64,000 bases of DNA from Microthrixaceae bacterium (GTDB lineage: Bacteria; Actinomycetota; Acidimicrobiia; Acidimicrobiales; Poriferisodalaceae). The notes under the pieces are model-generated. The model worked only from the letters and a program-made list of their open reading frames with translations. It was not told the DNA's origin and made no database searches. Location: NCBI GenBank assembly GCA_011523825.1, contig WTFX01000010.1:1-64000 (forward strand), given 5' to 3'. Both the position numbers and the translations under genes were made by a program. Shown here one piece after another: positions 55,468 through 64,000 of this stretch (positions are counted from its first letter, which is position 1; each line of letters starts with the position of its first letter).

Positions 55468-55559
55468 TGCCCGTCGCCCCTACATCCGGAAGACCGGTGT
55501 TGTAGCGGCGTCTTCCCTTGTTGCTTGCTCATTGCCCGTCGCCCCTACATCCGGAAGAC
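55460..55559. repeat. 35-bp direct repeat from a 65-bp tandem duplication
   Basis: Positions 55460-55494 are repeated exactly at 55525-55559, an offset of 65 bp. The repeated unit contains the last codons and stop of the beta subunit gene together with the spacer and start codon of the alpha subunit gene. The copy nearer the beta gene keeps the true stop (55545-55547); the copy nearer the alpha gene keeps the true start (55465-55467). Confidence 0.95.
55464..55532 (-). CDS. Possible 22-codon leader ORF from duplicated start codon
   Basis: The extra copy of the alpha subunit's ATG (55530-55532) opens a frame of 22 residues that begins MSKQQGK. It ends in a TGA that overlaps the genuine alpha-subunit ATG by three bases (ATGA). 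If translated it would couple ribosome delivery from beta to alpha. It is most likely a by-product of the duplication rather than a functional peptide. Confidence 0.3.
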
Positions 55560-57170
55560 GCCGAACCCGTCGGCGCCTTTCACCACGTTGTTGTGGCAGG
55601 CAGACAGGGACATTGCGATCACGTCCCGGGTGTCGCGCGGATCGATGACGCCATCATCGGTGACGCGCCCGCTGGCATACGGGGCCAGCGACTTCAGCTC
55701 GTGGTAGTGCTCCACCTGCTCGGTGATCTTGCGGTCGGCCTCCTCGTCGAACTCGATGCCGCGGCGCATTGCCTGGCCCCGCCGTACGATCGACATGACG
55801 CCCGCGATCTGCTTCGGGCCCATGATCGCGATCTTGGCGGTCGGCCACAGGTAGGTGAAGCGGGTGTTGAACGCCCGCCCCGACATGCCGTAGTTCCCGG
55901 CGCCGTAGCTGTTGCCCAGGATGACCGTGATGTGGGGCACCATCGAGTTGGACACGGCGTTGATCATCTTGGAGCCGTTCTTGACGATCCCGCCCTGCTC
56001 GAAGTCCTTGCCGACCATGTAGCCGGTGATGTTCTGCAGGAACACCAGCGGGATGTCCTGCTGGTTGCAGAGCTGGATGAACTGGGTGGCCTTCTCGGAG
56101 CTGTCGCTGAACAGCGGGCCGTTATTGCCCAGGATCCCTACCGGGAAACCGTGCACCGAGGCCCAACCGCAGATGAGCGTGGTGCCGTAGCGGGCCTTGA
56201 ACTCCTCGAAGCGAGAGCCGTCCGTGATGCGGGCGATGACCTCGCGGCAGTCGATCATGGCCTGCAGGTCTCGCGGCATCAGCCCGAGCAGTTCCTCGGG
56301 ATCGTGGACTGGGGGATCGGCCGGCATGGTCGGTCCCGGGCCCAGCTTGCGCCAGTTCAGGTGCGCCACGACCTCGCGGCAGATGCGCAGCGCATCGGCT
56401 TCGTCCTCGGCCAGGTAGTCGGCGAGACCCGAGATCTCGGCGTGCATCTGCGCCCCGCCAAGCGTCTCGTCATCGGAGTCCTCGCCGGTGGCCATCTTCA
56501 CCAGCGGCGGTCCGCCCAGGAAGACCTTCGACTGGTTGCGGATGAAGATGTTGTAGTCGCTCATGCCGGGCTGGTAGGCGCCCCCGGCCGTCGAGCTGCC
56601 GAACACCACTGAGATCGAGGGGATCTTCATCTTCGACAGCTCGGTCACGTCGTAGAAGAGCCTGCCGGACTCGGCGAAGTGGCTCTCCTGCTCGAGCATC
56701 TGCCGCTCGGGATCGTCGTCGCCGCGCAGGTCGCCGCCCGCCGACTCCACGAACTGGATGTAGGGCATGCGATTGTCGCGGCAGATCTCGATGGCCCGCA
56801 TGATCTTGCGGCCCGCGAACACCGTGATGGCCCCGCCGAGCACGGTGGGGTCATTGCCCTCGATCATGCACTCGACGCCGTTCACGACGCCGATCCCCAT
56901 CACCAGCCCGCCGCCGACGGCGTAGTTCGAGCAGTAGCCGGCTAGCGAGCTGATCTCGAAGAACGGCGAGTCGCGGTCGAGCACCATGGCAATGCGTTCG
57001 CGCACGGGCATCTTGTCGCGGCTGCGCATGCGTGCCATAGCCCGCGGTCCGCCGCCGGCCGCAGCCTGCTGCTGCAGCTCGTCGAGCTCTGCGAGCTGCT
57101 CGCGCATGTCGTCGCAGTTCTGGGTGAACCACTCGGCGGAGGTGTCGATGTGGGATCGCAGTACTGGCAT
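55545..57170 (-). CDS. Acyl-CoA carboxylase beta subunit (carboxyltransferase, MCC-like)
   Basis: This 541-residue carboxyltransferase has 'ERIAMVLDRDSPFFEISSLAGY', 'ECMIEGNDPTVLGGAITVFAGRKIMRAIEIC', 'VFGSSTAGGAYQPGMSDYNIF', 'FLGGPPLVKMATGE' and 'LGGAQMHAEISGLADYLAEDE'. The second crotonase-like half ends 'PHITVILGNSYGAGNYGMSGRAF'. These are closest to methylcrotonyl-/geranyl-CoA carboxylase beta subunits. It moves the carboxyl group from biotin to the acyl-CoA. First gene of a leftward beta-alpha-SulP operon. Confidence 0.93.
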   Translation of the reverse strand: MPVLRSHIDTSAEWFTQNCDDMREQLAELDELQQQAAAGGGPRAMARMRSRDKMPVRERIAMVLDRDSPFFEISSLAGYCSNYAVGGGLVMGIGVVNGVECMIEGNDPTVLGGAITVFAGRKIMRAIEICRDNRMPYIQFVESAGGDLRGDDDPERQMLEQESHFAESGRLFYDVTELSKMKIPSISVVFGSSTAGGAYQPGMSDYNIFIRNQSKVFLGGPPLVKMATGEDSDDETLGGAQMHAEISGLADYLAEDEADALRICREVVAHLNWRKLGPGPTMPADPPVHDPEELLGLMPRDLQAMIDCREVIARITDGSRFEEFKARYGTTLICGWASVHGFPVGILGNNGPLFSDSSEKATQFIQLCNQQDIPLVFLQNITGYMVGKDFEQGGIVKNGSKMINAVSNSMVPHITVILGNSYGAGNYGMSGRAFNTRFTYLWPTAKIAIMGPKQIAGVMSIVRRGQAMRRGIEFDEEADRKITEQVEHYHELKSLAPYASGRVTDDGVIDPRDTRDVIAMSLSACHNNVVKGADGFGVFRM

Positions 57171-57320
57171 GTGACTCCCGCGTAACGGCCGTGCGCACGT
57201 TCTGTGCCGCCAGCCCGGTCGAAGCTACGGCGCGAACGCCCGAAGTCTGCATGACGCGCTAGGCGAATGCTCGCTGTGTCGGCCTGACGATCATCAGCCG
57301 CCGCCAATAGCATCCCGGCC

Positions 57321-58118
57321 GTGGCTGACTCGGGTGCCTGGCCGATCGAAACGCATATCCTCCAACGGCGCGACGTCGATCGCAGTTACCAGCTCTGGGT
57401 AGCGCTCCCGATGGGCTACCGGCCCGACGCCTCCAATCCGTACCCGCTCGTGGTGTGCTGCGACGCGCCCTGGACGTTCGGCACCGCGGTGGACACCACC
57501 CGGATCCTCTCGATGTCCCGCGAGACGCCGCGCTGCGTGGTCGCCGGCATCGCGCACGACACCGCCGACATGCGCGACATGCTCGACCTTCGCGCCGTCG
57601 ACTACACGGTGACGCCTGCCGAGGCCCCGCCGATGACCGGCATTCGGGTGCCTGCCGCCGAGACCGGCCAGGCCGAGCCGTTCCGCCAGTGGCTTGCGGG
57701 CGACGTGATGCCGCTGCTGTACGACCGGTACCGGGTCGGCGAGCCGACCTATGTCGGCCATTCGTTCACCGCGCTGTTCGGCCTGCACGTGCTGTTCAAC
57801 GCACCCGACATGTTTGCTCGCTACCTGCTGGCCAGCCCGTCGGTGTGGTGGGACCGGGAAGAACAGGGCGACGGGGTGATGTTCCGGCTCGAGGAAGAGC
57901 ACGCCGCAGCCGGCGGCGACCCTGCCGTCAAGGTATTCATGTCGATGGGGGAGCACGAGACCGACGAGTACTCGCCCCAGGCCAAGTTCTGGGACCAGTT
58001 CTCAGCCCGCGGCTACCGCAACATCGATGCGACCTGGCACGTATTCCCGGGCGAGAACCACAACACCGTCGTCGGATCGGCCGTGAGCCGGGGCCTGCGG
58101 ACCCTCTACGCCGACTGA
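57321..58118 (+). CDS. Esterase of the alpha/beta hydrolase (IroE/Fes-like) group
   Basis: The 265-residue protein has 'YQLWVALPMGYRPDASNPYPLVVCCDA' (typical esterase-D/enterochelin-esterase opening), nucleophile 'VGHSFTALFGL' and 'YLLASPSVWWD', and the base His in 'FPGENHNTVVG'. No signal peptide is visible. Related proteins hydrolyse acyl or siderophore esters. GTG at 57321 begins the similarity. Its stop is 25 bp from the importer operon, which may be cotranscribed. Confidence 0.83.
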   Translation: MADSGAWPIETHILQRRDVDRSYQLWVALPMGYRPDASNPYPLVVCCDAPWTFGTAVDTTRILSMSRETPRCVVAGIAHDTADMRDMLDLRAVDYTVTPAEAPPMTGIRVPAAETGQAEPFRQWLAGDVMPLLYDRYRVGEPTYVGHSFTALFGLHVLFNAPDMFARYLLASPSVWWDREEQGDGVMFRLEEEHAAAGGDPAVKVFMSMGEHETDEYSPQAKFWDQFSARGYRNIDATWHVFPGENHNTVVGSAVSRGLRTLYAD

Positions 58119-58143
58119 GGGGTTTCTGACGCTCTAAGTTCGC

Positions 58144-59328
58144 GTGATTGCGAGCGGGAACGCAGAAGGCGACGGGGGAATGGCGCTCACAGCACCACAA
58201 GCCGATGACGCAGACGCGTCTGGCGACCTAGCCGCCAGCCGGCTGGCGCGCCTGATGCGCCCCTTCGTGGGTGTCGCTGTGCCTGCGTTCGCTGCGGTCG
58301 CCGCCCTGCTGGTGGGCGCTGTCATGCTGCTCACCTTCGGCGCAAACCCTCTGGTGGCCTACGGCGAGCTGGTCACGGGTGCGTTCGGCAGCGCCGACAA
58401 TCTTGCGGACACCGCGGTGCGGGCCATGCCTCTGGCCCTCGTCGGTGTCGGTATCTGCATCGCGTTCCGCACCGACGTCATCAACATCGGCGGCGAAGGT
58501 CAGATCATCCTGGGCGCGATCACCGCCACAGTCACTTCGATGGCCTTCGACGACGTGCCGCGGATGTTGCTGGTGCCCATGGTGATCGTCGCGGGGGCGA
58601 TCGGCGGCGGCTTCTGGGGTGCGATTCCCGGGGCGCTCAAGGCCTACGCGGGTGTCAACGAGATCTTGTCCACCATCATGATGAACCTCGTTGCGTTCCA
58701 CTTCCTGAGCTTCCTGCTTCAGGATCTCCTGATCGAGCCGGGCGCCATCAAGATCCAGCAGACGCGCCGGCTCAGCCCCAACGCCGACTTGCCCCTGCTC
58801 CCCGGAGGAACCCGGCTGCACATCGGCGTGCTCATCGCGATCCTGGTGGCAGTGCTGGGTTATCTCCTGCTGTTTCGCAGTGCGCTCGGCATGCGATTGC
58901 GCGCCGTCGGCCACAACCCGGATGCCTCCCAGTACGCCGGCATGGCGGTCAAGAAAAGCATCACCCAAGCACTGGCGTTCAGCGGGGCCTGCTGCGGTAT
59001 TGCCGGCGCTGTGCTGGTGTTCGGAAGCGAATCGCACCGGCTGATCGGTGAAGGCGGCGCGGCGGCCTTCACGCAGAACGCCGGCTTCAACGGCATCGTG
59101 GCGGCGCTGTTCGGCGCGCTCCATCCGATCTTCACGGTGCCTGCGTCGTTCCTGTTCGGGGGGATGCTCACCGGCGGCAGCGACATGCAACGGGCAGTCC
59201 AAGTGCCCGCCGCGCTGGTAGTGGCGCTGAACGGCGTCGTCGTGGTGTTCGTGGTGGGCAGCTTGCGGCTGCGTGATCGGCTCAGGACGTGGGCGGGAGA
59301 GGTCTCGAGCTACGGAGGCCGGGCGTGA
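58144..59328 (+). CDS. BMP-type ABC transporter permease 1 (nucleoside-like)
   Basis: This 394-residue permease has a 40-residue cytoplasmic N-terminus and about ten hydrophobic segments. 'AFRTDVINIGGEGQIILGAI' and 'FWGAIPGALKAYAGVNEILSTIMMNLVAF' mark the branched-chain/sugar-like permease family that works with BMP lipoproteins. It overlaps the next gene by four bases (GTGA). The GTG at 58144 is the likely start, though an internal ATG at 58180 is also possible. Confidence 0.9.
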   Translation: MIASGNAEGDGGMALTAPQADDADASGDLAASRLARLMRPFVGVAVPAFAAVAALLVGAVMLLTFGANPLVAYGELVTGAFGSADNLADTAVRAMPLALVGVGICIAFRTDVINIGGEGQIILGAITATVTSMAFDDVPRMLLVPMVIVAGAIGGGFWGAIPGALKAYAGVNEILSTIMMNLVAFHFLSFLLQDLLIEPGAIKIQQTRRLSPNADLPLLPGGTRLHIGVLIAILVAVLGYLLLFRSALGMRLRAVGHNPDASQYAGMAVKKSITQALAFSGACCGIAGAVLVFGSESHRLIGEGGAAAFTQNAGFNGIVAALFGALHPIFTVPASFLFGGMLTGGSDMQRAVQVPAALVVALNGVVVVFVVGSLRLRDRLRTWAGEVSSYGGRA

Positions 59329-60257
59329 GCGATTTCTTCACCGTGAGCGTGCTCGTTGCCACCCTGGCGTCGGGCATCCGGCTGGCGACGCCGTTCCTGC
59401 TGTCGGCGCTGGGTGAGACCATCGGCCAACGATCCGGCGTGCTGAATCTGGGCGTCGAGGGCGTGATGCTGATTGGCGCGTACGCCGCCTACATCACGGC
59501 GCTGCGGACCGGCAGCGTCGTAGCTGGCGTGATTGCGGCCATGGCTGCCGGTGCGGCAATGGGCGTGGTGTACGCCTTCATCACGGTGGTGATGCACGCC
59601 ACCCAGGGCATCAGCGGCATCGGCATCTTCCTGTTCGGTCTGGGCTTCACCGATCTGCTCTTCCGTCAACAAGTGGGCACCCCGGTGCCGATCGACGGCC
59701 TTCGGGGCCTCGACATGGGCGCGCTCTCCGACCTGCCAGTCGTGGGGGAGCTGTTCTTCCAGCACAGCGTGCTCACGTACGTCGCGTTCGCCCTCGTGCC
59801 GGTGGTGTGGTTCGCCATGAACCGCACGACCTTCGGGCTGAATGTGCGAGCTGTAGGCGAAACCCCCGAGGCCGCCGACACGCTTGGCGTGCGCGTCAAC
59901 GTGGTGCGCACGCAGGCGATCATCATCGGCAATGTGATGGCGGGCCTCGCGGGCGGGACCCTGGCGCTTGACGTCGGCATCTTCCAGCAGAACCTCACCT
60001 CGGGGCAGGGCTTCATCGCCGTAGCGCTCGTGTACTTCGGGGCGTGGCGCTCGAGCGGCGTGATGGCGGGGGCGCTGTTGTTCGGCGTCGTGTCATCCAC
60101 CGTGCTGCAGCTCAAGACGCTCGGCATCATCGTCGGCGCCAACTCGACCATTGCTGCGATGGCGCCCGCAATCCTGACCATCGTGGTGCTCGTGCTCGTC
60201 AGCCGTCGCATCGGGGCGCCGTCCGCTTTGACGGTTCCGTTCGAACGAGACAACTGA
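59325..60257 (+). CDS. BMP-type ABC transporter permease 2
   Basis: The 310-residue partner permease has 'RLATPFLLSALGETIGQRSGVLNLGVEGVMLIGAYAAYI', the EAA-equivalent 'RAVGETPEAADTLGVRVNVVRTQA' and 'FIAVALVYFGAWRSSGVM'. The start GTG at 59325 overlaps the stop of permease 1, indicating coupled translation. It forms the heterodimeric channel with permease 1. Confidence 0.92.
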   Translation: MSDFFTVSVLVATLASGIRLATPFLLSALGETIGQRSGVLNLGVEGVMLIGAYAAYITALRTGSVVAGVIAAMAAGAAMGVVYAFITVVMHATQGISGIGIFLFGLGFTDLLFRQQVGTPVPIDGLRGLDMGALSDLPVVGELFFQHSVLTYVAFALVPVVWFAMNRTTFGLNVRAVGETPEAADTLGVRVNVVRTQAIIIGNVMAGLAGGTLALDVGIFQQNLTSGQGFIAVALVYFGAWRSSGVMAGALLFGVVSSTVLQLKTLGIIVGANSTIAAMAPAILTIVVLVLVSRRIGAPSALTVPFERDN

Positions 60258-60436
60258 CGACGGCCGCACCGGTTCCCGCATGTGGGGCCGTGCGAGGCGT
60301 TGCGGGCACGGGAGCATCGCGCCTATTCGGGGTCGCCTAGCATCGCCTGCAGGCCCGGGACTCCGCCGAGCCGCGCCGCAAGGCAGCGCACAGATCCGGC
60401 GAGAGTTCTCGACAGGGCCGATCCGGGAGGGAACAC

Positions 60437-61435
60437 ATGTACAGGAAAACCACACGCAGATCGCTCGTAGCCAAGCTCGTAGCGGTCGCCGCAGTCGTGC
60501 TGCTGCTCGCTGCGGGCTGCACCGGTGCCGATGAGGAGGACGCAGGTCCGATCCGGATTGCCATCGTGGCGCCCAGCGCCAGCAACGACTTGGCATTCAC
60601 ACAGAGCATGGTCGACGCAGTGAACGCGGTCGGCGAGACGCGCGAGATCGAAGTCGCGGTGACCGACGGCACGTTCATCGTGGAGGAGGCCGCTGCGGCG
60701 ATCCGTGGTTATGCCGAGGACGGCTTCGACCTGGTGATTGCGCACGGCAGCCAGTACGGCGGTCCGCTCGAGGAGATAGCACCTGACTTCCCGGACACCT
60801 CGTTCGCATGGGGCACGGCCGTTGACTTCAAGGGTCTCGACAACGTCTTCGCCTACACGGTCCGTTCCGATCAGGGCGGGTACGTCTCGGGCACCGTTGC
60901 AGCCCAGATCACCGGCACGGGCGTCGTGGGTGTGATCGGCCCGATCGAGGTCGGCGACGCCAAGCTGTACGTCGACGGATTCGCGGCCGGTGTCGCTGCA
61001 CAGGACTCGTCGGTGACCACCAACATCGTGTACACCGACTCGTTCAGCGATGTGGCATTGGCGGCCGAAGCGGCCGAGGCCCACATCTCCAACGATGCCG
61101 ACGTGCTGACCGGTTCGGCGCAGATGGTCGTGGGTGCGACCGGCGTCGCCAACGAGCACGGCGTGGCGTGGTTTGGCACTCAGGCCAATCAGACGGCGCT
61201 CGGCGAGAGCATTGTGGTGGCTTCGCAGGTGTACCACTGGGAGGTGCTGCTCAACGAGATGATCGACAAGATCGAGGGCGGCACGCTCGGCGGCGAAGTG
61301 ATGACCGCCACGCTCGCCAATGGAGGCATCGTGATCGAGTTCAACGATGGCTATGGCCTCGATGCCGGGATCCAGGCGGCTGCGGAGGAAGTCATCGCTG
61401 GTATCGCGGACGGCTCGATCTCGACCGGCCAGTAA
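60437..61435 (+). CDS. BMP-family substrate-binding lipoprotein
   Basis: The 332-residue Bmp/Med-family binding protein has a type II signal peptide ending 'LLLAAGC' (Cys28) and then 'IRIAIVAPSASNDLAFTQSMVDAV', 'GYAEDGFDLVIAHGSQYG', 'FAYTVRSDQGGYVSGTVAAQI' and 'GVAWFGTQANQTALGESIVVAS'. BMP proteins bind nucleosides, simple sugars or autoinducers. GGGAGGGAA precedes the ATG. Expected to be the extracytoplasmic receptor of the adjoining permeases and ATPase. Confidence 0.92.
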   Translation: MYRKTTRRSLVAKLVAVAAVVLLLAAGCTGADEEDAGPIRIAIVAPSASNDLAFTQSMVDAVNAVGETREIEVAVTDGTFIVEEAAAAIRGYAEDGFDLVIAHGSQYGGPLEEIAPDFPDTSFAWGTAVDFKGLDNVFAYTVRSDQGGYVSGTVAAQITGTGVVGVIGPIEVGDAKLYVDGFAAGVAAQDSSVTTNIVYTDSFSDVALAAEAAEAHISNDADVLTGSAQMVVGATGVANEHGVAWFGTQANQTALGESIVVASQVYHWEVLLNEMIDKIEGGTLGGEVMTATLANGGIVIEFNDGYGLDAGIQAAAEEVIAGIADGSISTGQ

Positions 61436-61509
61436 CAGGCACGATCAGCTTGAACGGCCAGCACCGACGAGCCGGGGCCACGGCCGCAGGCCGGGCCCCG
61501 GCCTCGCCG

Positions 61510-63024
61510 ATGCTGGAGATGACCGGCATCACCAAGCGTTTCCCGGGTGTCGTCGCGAACGAGAACGTCGACCTGGTCGTCCAGCCCGGCGAGGTGCACA
61601 CCTTGCTGGGGGAGAACGGGGCCGGCAAGAGCACGCTGGTGAAGATCCTCTACGGCCTGTACCGGCCCGACGAGGGCGAGATCAAGATCCAGGGAGAGCC
61701 GGTCGAGATTCCCTCGCCGGCGGCTGCGATCGACCATGGCATCGGCATGATCCACCAGCACTTCATGCTGGTCCCGACGTTGACGGTGGCCGAGAACGTG
61801 GCGTTGGGCCTGCATGGGCGCCGGGGCCTGGCGGACATGGGTCCGGTGCGGCAGCGGCTGATGGAGGTGTCCGAACGCCACGGTCTCGCCATCGACCCCG
61901 ATGCGTACATCTGGCAGCTGGCCGTCGGCGAGCGTCAGCGTGCGGAGATTCTCAAGGCGCTCTACCGGGAGGCACAGCTGCTGGTGCTCGACGAGCCGAC
62001 GGCGGTGCTGACGCCTCCCGAAGTCGAGGATCTGTTCGCCACGCTGCGATCGCTGACCGACGAGGGTCGCGGGCTCATCTTCATCTCCCACAAGCTGGCT
62101 GAGGTCATGGTCATCTCCGACCAGATCACGGTGCTGCGAGACGGCTTGGTCGTGGGGCGCACCACGCCTGCACAGACCACCCGCGAAGGGCTGGCATCGA
62201 TGATGGTCGGGCGGGAGGTGAAGCTGGGCCGCGAGGTGCCCGACCAGGACTCCGGCGACCAGCGTCTGACGGTGGACCGCCTCCGAGTGCGCGGCGACCG
62301 GGGGAACATCGCGCTTGACGACTTCTCTGTGCACGTGGCGAGCGGAGAGGTCGTCGGCATTGCAGGCGTATCGGGCAACGGGCAGCGCGAGTTGGCCGAA
62401 GCGATCTTCGGCCTGCGACCCATCGAGTCCGGCACTGTGCAGGTTCGCGGCGAGACCATCGCGGCACCGTCGCCGAAACAGGTCCGCCGACGTGGCGTGG
62501 CGTTCGTGCCCGAGGAACGCATGCGCCACGGCGCCGTCGGCGAGATGAGCGTGTCGGAGAACCTGATGCTGGTCGACTATCACAAGCCGCCCTTCGCCCG
62601 CGGCGGGCTGCTCCAGTTCGGCATCATTGCCGAGCGCTGCTGGGAGCTGGTGCGCCGCTTCACCGTGAAAACCCCTGCGCTGAGCACCGAGACCTCGCAC
62701 CTGTCGGGCGGCAACATCCAGAAGGTCGTCATCGCCCGCGAGTTCTCCGCGGACGCCGACGTGCTCGTGGTAGCGCAGCCGACCCGTGGCATTGACATCG
62801 GCGCAGCCGAATACGTGCACGAGCGCCTGCTGGAGAAGCGCGCGGCCGGTGCCGCGATCCTGCTCATCACCGAGGATCTCGACGAGGCCCTGCAGCTCTC
62901 GGATCGGGTCGTCGTGCTCTTCGAAGGCCAGGCCATGTGCGACCTGCCTCGAACGGAGGCCACCACCGACCGTGTCGGCCTGCTCATGACCGGCGTCAGC
63001 GAGGGAGCTTCAGCGTCCGCCTGA
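61510..63024 (+). CDS. Sugar/nucleoside-type ABC transporter ATPase (two cassettes)
   Basis: This 504-residue double-cassette ATPase has Walker A 'GENGAGKST' (34-42), signature 'LAVGERQRAEIL', Walker B 'LLVLDEPTAVLTP', and a C-terminal cassette with degenerate Walker A 'GVSGNGQREL' and signature 'LSGGNIQKV'. This asymmetry is usual for RbsA/NupA-type subunits. ATG at 61510 is chosen for similarity; TTG at 61450 is possible. Last gene of the importer, in the order permease-permease-BMP-ATPase. Confidence 0.92.
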   Translation: MLEMTGITKRFPGVVANENVDLVVQPGEVHTLLGENGAGKSTLVKILYGLYRPDEGEIKIQGEPVEIPSPAAAIDHGIGMIHQHFMLVPTLTVAENVALGLHGRRGLADMGPVRQRLMEVSERHGLAIDPDAYIWQLAVGERQRAEILKALYREAQLLVLDEPTAVLTPPEVEDLFATLRSLTDEGRGLIFISHKLAEVMVISDQITVLRDGLVVGRTTPAQTTREGLASMMVGREVKLGREVPDQDSGDQRLTVDRLRVRGDRGNIALDDFSVHVASGEVVGIAGVSGNGQRELAEAIFGLRPIESGTVQVRGETIAAPSPKQVRRRGVAFVPEERMRHGAVGEMSVSENLMLVDYHKPPFARGGLLQFGIIAERCWELVRRFTVKTPALSTETSHLSGGNIQKVVIAREFSADADVLVVAQPTRGIDIGAAEYVHERLLEKRAAGAAILLITEDLDEALQLSDRVVVLFEGQAMCDLPRTEATTDRVGLLMTGVSEGASASA

Positions 63025-63104
63025 TCGTTGAGCGCCGGGCCTCGGGGGTGGGGCAGAATGGGCGCACAGGGATGTCGCACCTGAATGACGGGGGAGGCTG
63101 TGAC

Positions 63105-64000
63105 ATGGCCATGACAGAAGCACGCAAGAGCGCTGGACCACTGGCGGCCAACGGCAAGGTGCCGGTCTACGACGCGGACGCGCACATCGCCGAGCCGACG
63201 TCGGTGTGGGAGGAGTACGCCGATCCCAAGTACCGGGATCTGATCGCGCAGTGCCGGATCATGGGTGACGGCAGCGATGCCATGTTCGTCGAGGGCAAGA
63301 GGCTGCGCAACGGCATCGCGCCGGCCTGCATCCCGCACGCCTATGGCACCGACGTCACCTGGGACGACATCGTGCCCGGCAGCTACGACCCGGCCGCTCG
63401 CTTGTCGGTGATGGACGACGAGGGCCTCGACGCGGCGCTGATGTTCCCGTCGCTCATGCTGATCTCGGGCGACATCAACGACCCAGACATCGCCGTCGAG
63501 AATGCCCGTGCCTACAACCGCTGGATGACCGACTTCTGCTCGGAAAACCCGAACCGGCTCTTCGGTATGGGCGTCTGCCCGCTGCAGTCGATCGACGGGG
63601 CAGTCGAGGTGATCGAAGAAGTGGCGAATGCCGGGCTGACCGGCATCACGTTCCGGCCCGAGCGGTATCACGGGATGGAGCTGTTCTCCGACGAGATGAA
63701 CCGCGTCTGGTCGGCGGCCGAGCACCACGACCTGACCGTCGGCATCCACGGCAGCTTCGGCTCGAGCATGCCGAGCTTTGCCAAGACCCGCTACGAGAAC
63801 CAGTTCTACGTCCACATGGTGTGCCACCCGTTCGAGCAGATGGCATCGGTGATGGAGATGGTGGCCTCCGGCGTGCTCGACGACCACCCCATGCTGCGGG
63901 TGGGTTTCTTCGAGTCCGGCCTCGGCTGGCTGCCGTACTGGCTCGACCGCCTCGACGAGCACAAGGAGGCCATGGGCCACCTCGTGCCGCGGCTCAAGCG
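63105..64000 (+). CDS. Amidohydrolase-2 family protein (partial)
   Basis: The frame is open from ATG 63105 past the right edge (298 codons visible). 'VYDADAHIAEPTSVWEEYADP', 'AARLSVMDDEGLDAALMFPSLMLI', 'AYNRWMTDFCSENPNRLFGMGVCPLQS', 'LTVGIHGSFG' and 'HPMLRVGFFESGLGWLPYWLDRLDEH' match Amidohydro_2 hydrolase/decarboxylases with the DxH metal motif. Substrate unknown. GGGGGAGG is upstream of the start. The C-terminus is outside the window. Confidence 0.86.
   Translation, partial: MAMTEARKSAGPLAANGKVPVYDADAHIAEPTSVWEEYADPKYRDLIAQCRIMGDGSDAMFVEGKRLRNGIAPACIPHAYGTDVTWDDIVPGSYDPAARLSVMDDEGLDAALMFPSLMLISGDINDPDIAVENARAYNRWMTDFCSENPNRLFGMGVCPLQSIDGAVEVIEEVANAGLTGITFRPERYHGMELFSDEMNRVWSAAEHHDLTVGIHGSFGSSMPSFAKTRYENQFYVHMVCHPFEQMASVMEMVASGVLDDHPMLRVGFFESGLGWLPYWLDRLDEHKEAMGHLVPRLK

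Noticed and set aside
62580-63980. 466-codon leftward frame near the right edge
   Set aside because: It spans the intergenic gap and the antisense of the ATPase and amidohydrolase genes, with low-complexity His/Val/Arg content.

Overview
The window is high-GC DNA with dense genes on both strands, many GTG starts, short or overlapping gene junctions, and a metabolic repertoire typical of free-living or symbiotic Actinomycetota. The set includes luciferase-like flavin/F420 oxidoreductases, three two-domain CaiB/BaiF CoA-transferases, an MCC-type acyl-CoA carboxylase, a P450, amidohydrolases, PhyH-type dioxygenases, and SulP and NCS2-like permeases. An uncultivated member of class Acidimicrobiia is my best inference from gene content. 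No rRNA or tRNA is visible to confirm it.

Layout. 1-16.8 kb is scattered catabolism and housekeeping: a PNPOx-like flavoprotein (cut by the left edge), a 3-hydroxyisobutyrate dehydrogenase/2OG dioxygenase pair, two LLM oxidoreductases, a haloalkane dehalogenase, a membrane-anchored putative glycoside hydrolase, QueF, a CBS-less IMPDH/GMPR-family enzyme, a YceI protein, an acyl-CoA ligase, a serine hydrolase, a class I amidotransferase and the first CaiB fusion.

16.9-27.0 kb is an accessory island devoted to DNA modification and restriction. It holds an Nmad2 protein, a CinA-like protein, and a translationally coupled trio: N6-adenine methyltransferase A, a C5-cytosine methyltransferase and a 667-residue GHKL ATPase with a PD-(D/E)XK-like C-terminus. 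A degenerate fragment of a CaiB gene follows, then a second trimmed cassette: methyltransferase B, a close paralogue of A, overlapping a XamI-like restriction endonuclease. Both methyltransferases are preceded by the same diverged ~175-bp leader. Similarity between the cassettes stops at the methyltransferase/effector boundary, so one methyltransferase type appears to have been paired with two different effector modules. This is the most interesting part of the window.

27-38.5 kb carries two more CaiB fusions, a thiolase-like/DUF35 pair, Dtd, RidA, and an oligopeptide-type ABC importer without ATPase genes. 38.5-53 kb carries HU, an MFS transporter, a P450, crotonase and quinone-oxidoreductase genes, an amidohydrolase, a branched-chain-type binding protein broken by a C12 tract, a PQQ-type quinoprotein, an NCS2-like permease fused to a degenerate kinase/anti-sigma-like domain, a PhyH-family protein whose HxD motif reads HxG, and a SulP-STAS transporter. 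53-64 kb carries an MCC-type carboxylase operon with a 65-bp tandem duplication at the subunit junction, an esterase, a complete BMP/nucleoside-type ABC importer, and an amidohydrolase cut by the right edge.

Two long poly-C tracts (12 and 13 bases), only 4 kb apart, could be phase-variable sites or assembly errors. Domain and family calls rest on motif reading, not on database searches.
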